From Strigops habroptila (lineage: Eukaryota; Chordata; Aves; Psittaciformes; Psittacidae): a DNA stretch of 64,000 bases. Every line of letters begins with the position of its first letter. Within the stretch, counting starts at the first letter, position 1. The stretch covers positions 67,319,787 through 67,383,786 of the forward strand of contig NC_044282.2 in assembly GCF_004027225.2 (NCBI RefSeq), written 5' to 3'. The notes under the pieces were generated by a model. It did not search any database. It saw only the letters and a list, made by a program, of their open reading frames with translations, and had not been told where the DNA came from. The position numbers and the translations under genes were made by a program. Of this stretch, positions 47,000-61,400 are shown in pieces.

Positions 47000-49900
47000 G
47001 TTACTCTCTGGGAAAATAGGTTTTGTAAAACATTATAGGAATGAAATTACTTGATTGTCTGCAAAATAGCTGTAGGAATTCAGCTGACAGAACAGGAGAA
47101 CTAAAATCATCCTCAGGACAAAACTGAGCAAATAGAAGCTAGTGGCTGGGGACAGATTCTGTTCTGAGTTTTAAACTTCATATTATTTTTGCTCATCATC
47201 AGACGCTGCCTTTGCAAAATGTCTTGCTGTGCTTTCACATGTCAGACCACTGTTGGGCTGTCTTTTCCTTTGGGAAAGTATTCACAGGGAAGTATTTATG
47301 TTTAGGGGGAGAAAAAAAGCAAGCTGTGCACCTTAATGTTACTTCTTACAGAGCCCCATTTTTACCTTGAGAAGAACTTAAGCTAAAAATATTTTCAGAC
47401 AGTCATCCAGTTGTTTGGGGGTTTTTTCCCTCCAAACAACAGTATGGAAACTACTGTCAGTTTGTAGGACTTCAGGATGGCAAAGCAGGCAAAATTATGG
47501 GTGATTGTGAAAGGCAAGCTTCATTAGAGCCAAGCAACCTAAAAAAACCTGAACATGGAAGAAAATCAGTCATTTGCTTTTGTTGGGAGCGGGCAGAGAG
47601 AAAACTGTTTAAGCATCACTAATATCAAAGGATGACTTGTCAGCAGATGAACTGCATAGGAGGTAAACGTGGACAATTGAAACTTCTGTGTAGCATGGAA
47701 ATGGGGACAAGCAGGCTCAAGACTTGGAACCCCACTGAGGCAGATGACCTGCAACAGAAGTTATCTTCAGTTAAAACTTCTTATGTGCTGCCAAGGTGAC
47801 CTCGAAATTTGCATCAGAAAAGACACTTTACTCCTAAGGTGTTGATAGCTCTGTTATAGGGATAGTGGTTTACGGAACCAAATGTAATATCAATCAAGCT
47901 TATGGCTGGGTGGCCCAATGCCAAGGTGCTGATTGTAGCTTTTAGTCATGTGGGTTTTCTGCAAGCTCCAAAATGTCAAACTGCAGTACCTAACAGCATT
48001 TGTGTTCTCTCTGTGAGTGATTCCAAGACTTAGAAATATCTAGAGACCAAACGCATTAGAGTATGTGGACCTGCCATTCCACTTGCAGTACGCTCTCCAG
48101 TGGGTTTGTAGTGGTGTGTTAAAACAGTCAGATCCCCAATGTCCTGGCATCTTCAGTACCTTTGCTTCTGTTCCAAATGATGGTGAACACTACTCTGGCA
48201 GAGCAGCAGCATTCTGTCCTCAGCTACTGCTGCTTTTCCTTGAGCATAATTAAACAGAGTGCAGGCATAGGGAGAATTGGCCTCTAGAGCCATACTTACA
48301 GGTGTGAATTAATTTGAAAGATAAGGCAGGAAATTTATAGAATCATTCCAACACTCTGAGGAAAGATTAAGAAAATCCATGACATAATGTTAAAGCAAGT
48401 TGCAGTCATTCCCAAGGGCAAATGGATTTTTACAATGCTTATGTATGCACCCTGTAAAATTAAGATAGCGTTGATAGATAATGGTATTTCAAACCTCACC
48501 AGCATTTTAGTCTTTTGAATTACTTCACTTATCTCCAACTTAAATTACCTTCAGTACTGCAAATGCTGTAATATTAACACATTGTGATCATGAACATGCA
48601 GTAGTGATTAAGAAAATTGTAGGTAAGCTTAGTTGGTTGAAAGAGCGGGTGTAGAGCTATGGGAATAAGGGGAGTAATCGGTATGCTGAAGACCTTATCT
48701 CCCTTTGCCTGTTTCAGAAAGGAAGGTTAAAATTCTCTTAGTTTCTAGAAGAGGCGGGAATGTGCATTGATGTCAACTGGGAAAGCATCATGCATGTTAA
48801 AGAAAATGGGGTTAAGCAGCAAATATAGTCTGGGCTCTTTTGATAGCATGTTTATTTTTATGTAGTGTTTTCCATGTTAGTTAGACATCTGGCTGGCCTG
48901 TGATGACCATGCCACAGTTGAGACTGTGTTGTTCTTGCTGGCATCTGGCTATGCAGCTGTGTCCTTTCCTCCTGGGTGAAAAGCTTGCTACTATCATCCC
49001 TGCCTCAGCTTCATCAGTGATGTACAGTTATGCTGCAGTTTGCTTCAGGCTACACTTGGATCCATTTGAAGTTAAATCTTGGCAGATAATATGGCTATTC
49101 TTCATGCTTTGTCAGAAAGGCTTTTCATGTTGACTGACTTGATGCTGAGTAGTTCCACCTTGCTGCCTGTTGTTCCACATGGCAAGAAAAATGTTTTTTC
49201 TTTACCTGTATTTGCATTTAGATACTGTTCTCTTCCTGTTCTAGGAGCCCAGTTTGAGTAGATGCTCCCTTCATTTACATGAGAAATCGCATTGGAAGGG
49301 AAAGCTACATGAACCTGTGTTCAGTTCGTTATTTAATCCCCCAGCCCAGCAGTCCACTTAGCCTAATTAGTCACTCAGCACGGATGTGGGTGGAACGACC
49401 ACCAATTTTTTGAGTTTTAGCCTGTACAAGAGCAGAGCAGATATTACCACGTTATCTGTACAATCTGATGGTCTTGGTCCCAGCTGCATTGTTGCATTAA
49501 ACGATGGATAGTTTTTGTTGTGTTTGTTCTTTTGGAGGAGTATGAGCAGGTTAAGACTGTGCCATGAGTACACAACTGGCAGAGCGGTGAAAGTTATGCC
49601 AGTGGAATTCTGCATTGAGAAGTTGTGCATGTGGAAAAGGGTCTGAGGGAGTCCTTTGAAACCAATGCCAATCTTTTCTAGTATGAAAACAGCGGGACTT
49701 CTTAGCAGGGAGATCACCCATATGGGGTTCAGAAAACCTACCATATAAAGGAAACCAGGTATGTGGGTTACATGTTTCCATATATTTCTGGTTCTTTCAG
49801 GTGGGCTGGAATGTGTTGGAGTTTGGCGAAACATGTAGTTCCAAATCGTGTCCATTTATCGGTTTGTGCCAGAAGGGAGACAATGAGAGACAGAGCTTAC

Positions 49901-52900
49901 TTGGGAGCAGAAGACTTCCTGGAGCTCCCTACTGTGCGAGGGCCACGTGTGTTCCTGTGTCCTCTATCCTGGGTGAAACACTTGCCCTTCCTCACCTATC
50001 CTGAGGGTCCTCACGTTCAGCAGATCCCTGTGAGGGAAATCTGGGTCCTTCGGCTGCCTGACGTGAAGCGTTGTGTGGGAAGTTTAAATGTGCAGTTTTT
50101 CTATATGAATTTAAGAAGCTTAGCCTTCAACCCATTGAAAGTGTGTGGTGCCTACACAGGTCTTCATAAAAAGCTCAATCAGCTTTCTTAGCAAAAATGT
50201 GTGACTTACTGCCAGGTAATTGCATCTTTTGTAATATACTGAGGTTGGCACGGCTTTAATCTCTGAAAATGCTGCTTTGGAAAGCATATGTCAATGCATG
50301 AAGTCATTGAACTTCTAATTCACTGAAACCTCTTTTATAGCCTATTTCATACGTGATTTACTGGATTGTTTGCAAATGGTGCATTTCAATTTCTGAGTGC
50401 CTGGTGCTGTAAATCCATTCCTTGTCAGTTTGTTCTGTGTCCACATGAGTGCTCCTAGGGAGTACGAAAGTAATCAGCCATTTTGTGCAGGATGGATCTT
50501 GGAGGATCTTGTGCATTTTGTAAGATAAACTATTCCAGCTTTGGCTTTCCACTCAGGAACGCATTGCATATGCTAAGTGTACCACTGCTGTGAGTTTAAT
50601 CCTGGGCACCAAAAATACCTCTGGTAATGTTCAGATAGGACAGTGAGTAAAATTTACTTTACATTGTTTACTCCTGCTGCAAAGAAGAGTAACATCAATG
50701 TCTCGTCTCTGTTAGGCTGATCTGTGTATTTGCTGCCTCTCCAGTTAACTTTTTTCAAAAGGTAATGAGAGGAACCACTTACTACTTTTTTCCTTTTAAA
50801 GATAAATCTGTTCTGTGTCTTAGAGCTGCCCTCATAGATTACTGGATACTTAATCAAAGCTAAGGCTTAACATTTCAAATCCAGCTGTTTCCAGCGGCAA
50901 ATGCTAGTGGGTCATTAAATGCACTTAGCCTAGATTTAATATGCCTTAAAGCAATTCTCTCTGATTGTGGAGGAAACAGTTTTCAAGTTAGCATTTATCT
51001 TCTGTTTATCATTGCCTTTCCTTAGAATTTTGAGCTAGCACAGATTTACAGTGCTCTCACGAACTGCCCTGCAGGTTTGCAGCATGCCAGGCAGAGAGGG
51101 CATATTCCAATACATTGTTGTGGAGGAAGGCAAATCTTCAGATGGGTGGTGTAAAACCACTACTGATTTGCTCTGTTTGCAAAGCTGAATAGCAGACTGC
51201 CTGCTATTGTCAAAACATATGGCTTTTACTACTGCTAGGGGCATTTTATGTGATTCCTGGAAATACGAACAGTAGGATAGGGTTCTGATTTTCATCTGTG
51301 GTTCTGGTTTCTTCACAGGAAAACTTGGTATCTTTTAGTTATTTACCTGTCACTTAGTACAGCAGAGTCTACTAAATTAAATAAAATTTCAGCTTATTAG
51401 CAAGGGGGGTACAGGCTGGGCTTCAGCATTTGCTAACTTCCAGCATTTGGGAATGCTGAGGCTTAGCTTGGTCACCTTTTACATACACTTTTCTGAGGAG
51501 ATAAATTAATGCTTCTGCTGCTGTGCAGGAATATTCTCCATCACTTGCTAGGAAAAAACAGTAGTGTGCCAGTCTTCCAATGGTTTTCATGCTTTTATAG
51601 CTTTGCCTTCCTATGTATTGCTAACCAATTCCTACTGATTTTATTCCTGGACAAAAGCATAGTACATAAGCCAGAGATTATGCTACAAATCCTCTCTTAC
51701 TTTTCCACATCTGTAATACAAATGCCATGCTGCTTCCAGTTCAGCTGGTAATGCTTCAGATTGTTGGAGTGAGGAGCTGTAAAATAAATCCTTGATAATG
51801 CATGTGTGTGAATTTAATGGTTATGAGTAGTTTAACCTTGATCCAAAAGGAGTGACAACCTTGTCTTGATTTATAACAAGTAGTTACGTTACCAATGAGA
51901 TTTAATTGGCTTTGAACACTATATATATTGTGTTAGCTGCTGTACTCTTCATAGAGCCAACTATCTATTTTGGAAGTCGCTTGATGCTCACTCAGAGAAA
52001 TCCAAACAATTTTTCTATTTAAGTCTTATTTCACATTGGAACATCTGATACAGATGTTTGGTAACTGCACACTGTTTATTTTCTTAACATAAAAGAAAGC
52101 TGTATAGATTCAGAAGGCAGTTACATATATTTAGAGGAATTAAGTTTTGTTAATTTTGCAACTAAGTGTTCTGATCTTTCTCTGAAGGAATCTCACTTTT
52201 CAGAAATTCTAGCATCTTGATTACCCGAAAACTGTAGATAGCATAAGCAGCATAAAGTTAGAGGGATTATATTCCTTAGTAATAAATAAATCTTAATGAA
52301 AGTGCATTGAAACAAGACATTAGCACTATGACAGTGTATCTGTTATCATGGAGTTCTGCAAGCATCAGAAGGCACCTGACTGTACTATTGTTGCATGGCA
52401 GCTTGAATGCTCACTGACCCCTAGTTTTAAATGGATTTACAATATTAAAAGCCAAGATAATTTCACTGGACTAAATAGGTCATGCTTTGAAGCAAAATGT
52501 TATTGCTTGTCTTGCTGTATCTTCATAATTGAAAACTGCTTATGGCTTCCACATTCTCAAGCCCTTTAATTCTGCGTGAAGAGTATGTTGAAAGTAAGAG
52601 CAATAACAGATGAATGTCTTGGGCTGTTGAGATAAGAGGTGAGAAGCTGTTATTAATCTCTCTTAATAGCTGTATTTCCAAAGATCTCGTTTGTTGACGT
52701 TCAGTGAATGGCAAATTGCTTTAAAATGGTAGAAAAAATTTAGGAACACATTCTATATTAAAATAAGCAACTGGTGATACATGATTTTATTGCTCTGTTC
52801 TTACACTCTAAAGTTATACAGATTTTACAGCGTTATTAAAATTGAAAGTAGCACATTTAGTGTTTAGGTTTGCATACTATTCCATGTTACCTGATAATAA

Positions 52901-55900
52901 AATGAAAGATGAAGCCCATAATGGATATATTTCATTTCAGTTACTGGCTGCCCTTCAGACAAGCTCACATTGCAATTTCCATTCCTTCTGAACAGCAGTT
53001 TACTTGGCAAGAAGAATTTAAAGTTGCTGATTAGGTTTTAACTTGGCTTTCCACCACCAGACAGATTTAGCAGGGCTGAAAATCTGTGCCTACTGTCTTC
53101 TGTGAGATGCAGTGAAAGAATAGCTGGGAAGTGACTAGAGGATTGTGGTTTTGTGGGGAGGCCCAAGGTGCTCCCAAATTTCCTAAATGCTCATAAGGAT
53201 TAGTATGTCAGAGGCTTTTATTTGTGACTCTGTTGATGGAAGATCATTAAGGACAAGTGCATCCCTCAATTTCCCATGTAACCGTAGAAGAGCCTCAGTA
53301 ATACTTGCTTCTAACTCAAAAGTTCTCTAAGCCAGAGTACTTCTGGCTGAAAAGCAAAGGGTTTCTGGTACACCAAAGTAATTTCAAACATGGTAGAAGT
53401 GTACTGGAAACATAGCTGACCTGCTTTTACACTAGCTACCTCTGAAATAAGCAGATGTCTTTGTACTTAAGTTTTCCTTATCCATTCCACAACACAGCTT
53501 CCTAAGGATGACTGGCCAGCATTGGTATTCAAATACTTTAATGTTTAACACTTCAGCTTTATATTACATGTTTGCTTGTTTTCCCTGCTAAGTAAATGAC
53601 ATGTACTTTACCACCAACATATTGGGGTATCTATTTCTTTGTGATATTACTGGTTATTAGTTGTAAGGTCATCTTGCGTATTTTTATGTATCTTTGACAT
53701 TTTTTCTCTTTATCTGTCTTGCAGTTTACACCATCTCTATCATAGTTGACACCATGTGTACCACACTGTACAGAAGTCTGTCTCAGAGAGAGGTGGGAGC
53801 TGAAGAGATGCAGTGCAGAAAACCAAATTGGCTTCCACAATGCTCTCTTCGCAGCATTGTGGCAGGGGCCCCTGCCTGGTAGGGATTTTATTCAGCACAG
53901 AGACATCAGGTGACAGCATGGGTTACTGCAGTTGTTGTGCACCTGCAATAGGACAGTCCTGAGTTCCTGGTTTCTTTGGTAAACAGATTTATCTGCGATA
54001 TAAAAGAATATTAGAGCTTAGCTAGATCTTTAGAGAGAAAGGGCACAATTCTTCCTTATTTTGTAGTTATTTATTTAAGAAGGTTTGGGATTTATTGGTA
54101 ATGCAGGTTAGATACACAACATCACCTCTCAATAGTGCTTGTGTAGCCAATTACTCTGTCATACACCAGAAAACTTCAGAAAAGCTTCAGCTACAAGTGA
54201 AATAAAACTGCAGTCAGTCTGTGTATAGAAGGGTTATTTATATGAACATCCTTGATAGTACTTTAAAAATCTGCTTTTCTTCTGATGTGGAAAATTTTAA
54301 AGGATGCACAGATGGGACCTTTTCAGAGCTGCAGGTAGGGCTAGCACGCCATGTTAGCACTGCCGGCGCCTGTGCAGGCTGCAGAACAGCTCCTGTGCCC
54401 TAGGGCAGGGCACAGCTGCAGTCGTGGTGTCTCCTGCGGGCTGTCACTCTGCCTGGCTGACATGCCTGGCAGTAGGGACCCAAGGAGTCCAACTTCCTGG
54501 CTGAGGGAAGGACATGGGTGCTTGTGAGATAATGCATCTGCACAGCCTCTTATAAAGGGGTCCTCTCCTAAGCCTTTTCCACTTGTCTGATCAGAGCATA
54601 CAAACATCTCATGCTCCAGAACACTTGTTTCTGTGACAAAATTCACAAAAATAGGAAGAACTTACTTTGTTCTCTTACTTGCTATGTATTTGTCTGGTTG
54701 TAAGCATCTATTTTCACCGTTCAGTTGTTCTGCTGCTTTATAATCATGATCATCTTTGAGGCTGACTGAACTGGATTGCCTATGCCTTATGCATGGGAAG
54801 CCCTACAAATTATTACCTGGCTTTGAAACTGAAGGGGTAATAAATTGATGAAAAATAGCTCTTATGGTTTGAGACAGTTAATGTTGCAGGACATGATTCA
54901 CCAGTATTCCCTGTTTTCTGCTAGGCCCTGTGAATTTAACTGGGTTTATGAGATGTGGCTGCACAGTGAGAACAGTGGCTGTAAGAGACGGAAATGCAAT
55001 CTGTAAATAACTTTAAAATCACCCTTTCCATGCTTGACTTCTATGACTGTAAACTCACTAGTTTGGTTATTCCTGATGAGATTAGAAGATGTAACTAGGA
55101 GAAATCCTGCTATTTGAGAAGGCAGCAGTACTGTGAGGAGGCAGCAGCCTCATCAACATCGTAATTTCAGATATGTTCATGCTGTTGGAGCAGGAGATCA
55201 CCTGCCTGAGAGGTATGCTTAGATGTTTTTTCTCCTTTTTCTCTTCCTGACAAAGCTCCTAGGCACTGGCATCTGTTTTGGCATTTTTAACCTGATGCGA
55301 TTTCCAACTGTTGCCAACTCTGTGCTTTGCAAAACTTCTGAAAAATGAATTGCTGGTGTTACTTTCCTAGTAAAATAAATTATCTTGGGGCTGTAGAACT
55401 GTGATGTTTTAATTAGTGAAGAAAATATGTATGACAGTGAAAACCATGATAGGTTAGTACTCTTGACTTCCAGAAATCGTTTTGCTCTGACCAGATAATA
55501 GAAGTTCATCTATTCAGTCAGAAGTTAAAAAAAAATCCAGGCTGGCTGCAACATCCAAATTGGCCTTCTCAGATAATTATTGTGAAAGTGGTCAAAATAA
55601 ATAGTCTAAAATCTGAAGGCTTCTGAACAGAATATACTTTATTATATGAAGATGCATTATTTAGTAGATGTTCTGAGAGTTTGTTTATCACCCTTCTTGT
55701 CTCCAAAGAATTGTGCAGAAGAGACAAGCTAGTATCCAATGTTTACTCCTCTTTAATCCATGTAGAGGTTGTATATTGATGGTGGATAATTTGTTTTCAT
55801 ATAGAAGCCATCAAAAATGAATGGTTCATCCCACTAATTCATGTTCATAGTAAAGCAGTGACTGAGATACATTTCTTCACAGTCATCACCTAAGCGCTCC

Positions 55901-58270
55901 TCTGCTTTTACTTATCTACTCCTACAGCTGTAAGATAACCTTCCAAGTGCTTTACTTGAGCTAATCTAGTGTGTGCACAGACCAGGAGATGATATACGGT
56001 GCTTTTGCTGTCTGCCAGACCTGAGTAGATCATGCCGTGGCACATGTTTCATCAGGGCTGACAAGCCCCCTCCAGACATGCTCACAGTAGCCCAGATAGT
56101 GAATTGATCCTGAATGGCAATATGCACTTGCATGTGCTCAGCTCTTGGCAGTCACTGCAGTGTTGGCAAGTGTGGGTTTGACATTTTTTCTTGCTGAAAA
56201 GGTAATGGGAAACAAGGCCACATTTGTGCTGGGCCTGAGCTGTGAGGACCACATACATAGGCTGAGAACTGGATCCAAGGAGAGGGGCTAAGAGGAGGGA
56301 GGATATAAAACTGAAAAAAGTCTTTAGAAATATCCCCAACTATCAGATAATCAAAAATTAACATTTCTTATCCATATGGTAATGTGACTTTTTTTTCCTG
56401 GGGAGGCTGAATTTCAGCACTTCATATCTGCCCAGCCTGCTCTTTCGTAATGGTCTGATTGCTGTTGATTACTTATGATTGTCACAAAGGGCATGGATAT
56501 GACTAACTGTAACCTGTGGGTTTTGTCATTTGAAAAGATAATCTGTTTATCTCTGAGGGCAGAACAGCAGCTTAAATTTTCACATAATCAGATATTCCAA
56601 AGCAGAGAGCCTTGAAGTTATGTCTGTGCCAAACTAATTGGGGTTTGTGTTTTGAGATTTGTATATGCTTTACATGCAAGCAGTTGGAGGATGAGCTAGC
56701 TGTTTAATGAAGGAGTTGGGAAAGAATTGCTAAGTTTCATGAGGGTTTTCCTCTTTTTTAGAGAAAGGGGAAAAATCAACCTTTCGAATATAATCTTTCC
56801 ACTTTTCCCTCATTTAAAGAAGGTGAAATATTGAGCTTTCATACTTGGGATTCTTTTGTGGCTGTTGCAGGGGTCATATGAGTACCTCCCCTTGAATAAA
56901 TCCTAGAAATACACCTGCTGAAATGCTCTAAGTTACTGGGATGTTACTGGGATGTCACTGCGCCCCACTGATTGCTGCCAGTCTGATCCTGTACACTGGT
57001 GAGCTTTTCCAGCAAAGCACAGAGCACCCTCCATCGACCCTGACTTTGTCTGACGTGAGACATTTCAGCTTTTGCTGAAATCCCTTCATGTTAGAAGTTC
57101 AGACTTGAGGATTTTCCAAACAACACAGGCTGTCATGCTGCACATCTAGTCTTAAAAACAATTTTCTCTTAGGTAGGATGAGAGTACTTAAAGAAAGAAT
57201 TCTCAGCCCTGAGGAAACTCTTCTTCCTTGGAATGCCTTTCCTGTGCTAGGAAAACTTAGTGGCACAGAATAACTGTTGGTGGCTTTCTAGTAATTAGCA
57301 GAATTTTTATTTTTAAAATGAGTAATTTTTTGTGCTACAGGCATTTTTTTTTTTTTTTTTTAATAATTATTTATTTTATTACCACAGTTGTTTTTCTCTT
57401 TGGTCACTGCCTTGTATTGTCACTAATGGCGATACCTTGGCAGGATTGTATCCCAAGCTTTCATCTGGATGTACAGGGTGCTAGCATGCAACACACTGAA
57501 ACACCATGATCTGAAACTCTTACAATTTGGAACAATTAAGATTAGAATGATGCATATGCTTCATTGTAGCTGTCGTGCCACTTCCAAGATATTCAATCTT
57601 GGTGTCCTTTTATTACGAATGATATAATGCTGTTTCTTTGACTGTGCAATTAATGGCTTTTTATCATCATGACAGTGAGTTACCCCAGAATGATTCTGAG
57701 AAGATTTAAGCTTAGTTTATTGAAGCTTTTGCCTTCTCTGCAATTCATGACTGTGAAGCACACATGAACTGCAGGAGCAGTGGCCTCCTGCATTTAGACA
57801 AAGACAGCTTACGCCTCTGCTTAGCCATTACTTTTTTTTTATTCTCAAGCTGCATGATAGATGTAGGGGGAGGGTGGGAAGGCAAAGAGAAAGTTGGAAT
57901 TTGGGAAATAAAACACACGTTAAAAGTAGTTTAATTTCTCAGTAGACATTTTTATTAATAACACTGCAGGGTTTTTGACAGCCTGGAGCTCTTTGCACAG
58001 GAGAAGTCTGAGTTATATCTTGCAAACCTGTTACTGTAAAGCAGAGCCAGGGAGTCCTATTCCTTTGCTAAAGTCTTCCAGTGCCATTCATGTGTGCTAA
58101 AAAACAAACTGGATAAATGCTGGACACAAAAGACACAGGCAAGACCTGTTCTTGAACTCTTCAACTGCCATTACATCTACTTTGTCAGAGATCAGTCTTG
58201 ATTATTTAGAAGATTGTGCTGAAGAGGGTCAAAGTGAGTTTTGTTTTTCTGCCAGAGGCAGGCTGTGTGA
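47000..58270. other. Non-coding stretch, no gene recognised
   Basis: AT-rich unique sequence with short open frames only; the largest overlapping pair is 49367-49855 (minus) and 49763-50191 (plus), neither with recognisable domains. A direct 12-bp duplication (TTACTGGGATGT twice, near 56940) and an 18-T run (57344-57361) are the only internal repeats I see. Confidence 0.5.
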
Positions 58271-58460
58271 GCTTGTGTGTTTTTTTTATTTGGGTTTGTT
58301 GCATGGTTTGGTTGGTTGTTTTTTGGTTTTGCTTTTTGTTGGGTTTTTTTTTTTTTGTTTTTTTTTTTTTGTTTTTTTTTTTGGGGGGGGTGGTTGTTTT
58401 GTTGTGTGATGTGTTTTGTTTTGGGTTTTCTGGTGTGGGGTTTTATTTTATTTTTTAATC
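58271..58460 (+). repeat. T/G-only low-complexity tract
   Basis: About 190 bp composed almost entirely of T and G, with long T-runs broken by G, then eight or more G at about 58383-58390, then TTGTTTTG words. Open frames across it are composition artefacts rich in Phe, Val, Gly and Trp. Such tracts are prone to sequencing error, so exact run lengths should be doubted. Confidence 0.75.
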
Positions 58461-61400
58461 TCTATTCAATAGCTTCTGCAATGTGAAAAAGCCCGTTGGG
58501 GCAGGAGCTGTTCAAGTGGAGAGGCAGGAAGACTGGTGGTTTCTGAGGTGCAGCCTCAAGATGAGGCAGTAATGGGCAGTCGAAGGCTAGGTGCCCTTGT
58601 CTTGGCAGGGCTGTACGTGTTTTATAAATACGGAGTCTGAAGTGGCAGCTTAGGTATTCTGAGGGGGTTTTGTGGTGTGTTCTTTCATTGGCTTTAGAAA
58701 CTAGATGGTGTTTTTACAAACTGAGTAGCACTGAGAGTGGGAACCCATTTGGTTGTCTTTAGCGAGGGTGAGCTGCTGCCTGAGCTGACATGCTTTCAGA
58801 GATATCCAATCTTGCTGAGTGCCCAAGTGTGATGGACTGCCACTGCCATTGTGGGCCCATATAATGCTGGCCCTATGCTTTGTCATAGCTTTGAGCACAC
58901 AGAGTACAGCTGTAATGTGCACATTGTCTCTGATGCAGATTTCCTGCTCTCCTTGAGGTGCAAACATACTTCTGCAGGCTCAGGATCAGCAGCGGCAAAG
59001 ATGTAGGTAAAGTAAGTGTTGTTGTAGGGAGTGAAGCAACATCTTTTACTCCACCAGCTGGAGGAAGTGAGAAGAGACCAAGATGTCTCTTCTGGGCATA
59101 CGAGTTGCTTCAGTAAAAGAATATTGCTGCTTCTACAGTCCTGCTTGTGAAGTGCAGGAGGCAATTTTAAATAACAGTTTCACATTTCAGAAACTTCTTA
59201 AAAAGGTGATTAGCTACTTATGAATGAGACATAGCAAACTTCAATGCAGGCCACATGTATTGTACAGTCCCAAGTACCCAGTCTAGTATTTTTTTCTCCC
59301 ATAAATTATCTGGTTTTGCATATCAATCAAGTATGCTGCATGATCATATAATTACAGACAGGGAGATGCCAATTAGTAGTAAGGCTACAGCAGACCTTTT
59401 CAAGTCAATTTGATGCACATTTTTTCTACTGTACACATTAACTATTGGCATTGTATTTCTCAGTAACACTTCCACTGTCTAAGTGACAGCAGTACAACTC
59501 ACTAGTATGATATTTCTGCTGTGTCTATATAGAAAAGCTGCTGGAAAAGACAACCTACTATTTTAAAAACAGCACTGTGGAGTTCCTACTCTGTGCATGC
59601 GAAGTTATAGCAGAAATACTGGAAACAGCAGCGCATATGCACCTGGAGGCAGGTGTGTAGCAAATGGCAAATGCCAAGCAGCCACTCAAGAAACAGTTGT
59701 GAAGAGTGTCAAAACAACATCCTTTGTAGGTAGGAATACCTAATGACATATTCTTTGAAAAGAAGGTAAGACTGGTGGGTGTTTCCTCATTAATTATAAG
59801 CTAGTAATTTGTTATATCCTGAAGCGTCTTTATTTCCAGTGAAGAATGCAAGCATGTTGTCTAATGAGTAACGATGGGGTTCAATGATGTGTTCCCATTG
59901 TTCTATAAAAATTGCTCCAATCTCAACAAAAATGTTATTATAATTTCCAGTTCTTTAGTCTAAAACACTTGTTAATTCTCATTTTACTTGAAGCTTCTGA
60001 AAGTGTGAGTGTTCTTTATACATGACACCGAAATGTGCTGAAACAGGTGGGTTTTTTCCCCTAGTTACTGTGCAATTGTAGTTGCTAATGTAATAGCAGA
60101 TTTCAGTCTGTTTGACATCTGGTCATGCCTTTGTAAGGTTGAGCATATTTAAAGGAGGAAGTCTTGAAGATGTTTATCAAAGATGCACCATCCAAACTTA
60201 ACATCCAACCTCATTTCTGCCAATGCGAATTGTTGCAAGTAATACCTATACATGTAGAAAAGTGGATATGATAGGCTACGTGTTCTTGGGCTTGGTTTGT
60301 ACATCAAAAGGGTAAATAAACACCTTTTCTGTGTGCTGTCTGTAGGGTGAATAGATTTTGTACAAGGGCTCCTCAATTTGTAATTCTAACACAGGCTGTA
60401 CTTTTTTTTTCTTTGAGACTTAATATTTTATATTGTGAGTTATCAGATAGCTTGATTGAAGTTACTCTTACTTTTCAGTGAAAGAGTGATAGCTTTAGTA
60501 AAAGGTTTGAGGATGTTACTGTAAGTAGAGTGCATATATAGAAATCCTAATTACACTTTTTAAATGAACACCTGTGTGAACAAAATCGTTCCTTCCAAAA
60601 GTGTTTTTAGTAACAGCAGCAGCACATGGATTGTGTCAAAGTGGATGGTTATGAATGTTGTTCATACATTTTTTGGTGTTTCTCCAAGGTGAGAAAAGGT
60701 ACAGAACAGCTTCTGTTGGTATTCCTGTGGTTCTTCAAGAATGTATCCAAGATAGCCCTTGCAAATTAGGTTAAAAGCTGCATGCTTTGAATAGGGGATT
60801 CATATGATGTCCCTTCCTACCCGAATTACCTTATGGTTCTTAGGTTTATGTCAAATCACACTGTATCTAAAGCAGCCCCATCACTTTTTTTTGTCTTTAC
60901 CTGCCACTTTACTCCATTCTCCAATTCTAACATGACATAATTTGTTAAATACTTTGATAGGACACAAGGGAAGCAAGAAAATTCACACTGTAGTGCTTAA
61001 GGCTTGTAACCTAATACACGCCTTTGTGGTCTTTGTGTCAGGTGTTTCACAAAGTAATGGTGCTTGTGTAATGTAGGAAAGTTTTTTTCAGATTGAATCA
61101 TAGCACCCTGCTCACTGAAATGTACATTGTGGTCCTTGATTCATGTCCTCGCAGCTTAGCTCCTCATTTTGCAAACAAAAAATGAAGAACTTTGAGGCGA
61201 GCTTTAATACATGTTAATGTAAGAACTGTGCTAAAGTGTGGTAACGAAACTATTCCAAGTTTAGGATTAATCTCTCTCTTTATAATACGTCTTGTAGCCC
61301 AGCCAAACAGCATTTTCTAAGGGGAAAAATTATGCTGATGAATATGGCTTCCAAACCTGTGTGAGACGTTCTTACTCCTGGAGCAAGTGCTAATTCTGCT

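Noticed and set aside
49367-49855. 162-codon minus-strand frame
   Set aside because: Hydrophobic stretches but no family resemblance; overlaps another chance frame on the opposite strand.
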